From an uncultured Fretibacterium sp. (GTDB taxonomy: Bacteria > Synergistota > Synergistia > Synergistales > Aminobacteriaceae): a DNA stretch of 5,828 bases. The DNA lies in assembly GCA_937900285.1 (NCBI GenBank), contig CALCEM010000017.1, positions 1-5,828 of the forward strand, in the 5' to 3' direction. A program made the translations under genes and the position numbers. Of the stretch, positions 5,675 through 5,828 are shown one piece after another (positions within the stretch are counted from its first letter, which is position 1; every line of letters begins with the position of its first letter). A model generated the notes under the pieces. It was not told where the DNA came from. It saw only the letters and a program-made list of their open reading frames with translations, and did not search any database.

Positions 5675-5828
5675 ATGTTCGGAATTAAGACGCGCATAAA
5701 AAAATTTATTGTGCAGAATGATTCGCTGTTTAAAATTTTCTCTGGTTATTTCGCTAGACGTGAAAATAAAAATTATGCCGGCATGTCTCGTAAAGAAATT
5801 TTCAGCGATATATACAGTAAAAATACTT
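5675..5828 (+). CDS. Start of an unidentified protein, possibly a class I SAM-dependent methyltransferase (truncated by window end)
   Basis: ATG at 5675 follows a perfect AAGGAGG (5656-5662) after 12 nt, and the frame is open for 51 codons to the edge. The visible protein begins 'MFGIKTRIKKFIVQND', a basic amphipathic N-terminus with no clear signal peptide, and later reads 'SRKEIFSDIYSKNT'. That last segment recalls the 'IF..IY..N.WG' entry motif of a group of class I SAM-dependent methyltransferases often found in cell-surface polysaccharide loci. Too little is present to be sure, so the family is a guess. It lies 78 bp after ilvD, behind a hairpin with a poor U tract, and may be partly co-transcribed with ilvCD. 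Confidence 0.72.
   Translation, partial: MFGIKTRIKKFIVQNDSLFKIFSGYFARRENKNYAGMSRKEIFSDIYSKNT

Noticed and set aside
1..5828. CRISPR arrays, insertion sequences, tRNA or rRNA genes, attachment sites
   Set aside because: No regularly spaced repeats, transposase frames, cloverleaf sequences or rRNA-like stretches were seen on reading either strand.

Overview
The window is AT-rich bacterial DNA with strong Shine-Dalgarno sites, short AT-rich intergenic gaps and frequent TTG starts. It carries one partial gene on the minus strand, then a giant flagellin, ilvC and ilvD on the plus strand, and the first 51 codons of a further plus-strand gene. The flagellin has features I associate, from memory and not from a search, with Synergistota flagellins. 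These are a 'DQFGQK...EGNYKI' segment just after D1, an 'AEVQKSNIF' stretch, and a 'FQIG..EGEDM' hook-IN-like segment before the C-terminal D1/D0. IlvC and IlvD are of the types common in anaerobes. A motile, anaerobic, probably gut-associated member of Synergistota is the best guess, but the phylum is an inference.

Layout. Positions 1-437 (minus) hold the N-terminal 145 codons of an unrecognised acidic, Asn/Glu-rich, low-complexity protein. The 135-bp gap from 438 to 572 is divergent. A perfect TATAAT box faces the minus gene, and a sigma-28-like element faces the flagellin. Positions 573-2774 encode a 733-residue flagellin that starts at TTG. A long hairpin with a U tract (2810-2870) ends that unit, and an extended -10 promoter follows directly. 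ilvC (2926-3945) and ilvD (3926-5596) overlap by 20 bp and must form one operon for valine/isoleucine synthesis: IlvC makes the dihydroxy-acid and IlvD dehydrates it to the 2-keto acid. A smaller hairpin (5622-5645) lies between ilvD and the last, truncated gene.

The most notable item is the flagellin. Its N- and C-terminal filament-forming domains enclose about 490 residues of insert. Residues ~226-386 of that insert look like the Gly-rich parallel beta-helix repeats found in surface adhesins and carbohydrate-binding proteins of gut bacteria. The filament may therefore display thousands of copies of an adhesin-like domain. The same protein keeps the three D1 residues that TLR5 contacts but has an unusual C-terminal D0 tail. 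No mobile element, CRISPR array, tRNA or rRNA is visible, and I see no clear evidence of a wholly new system.
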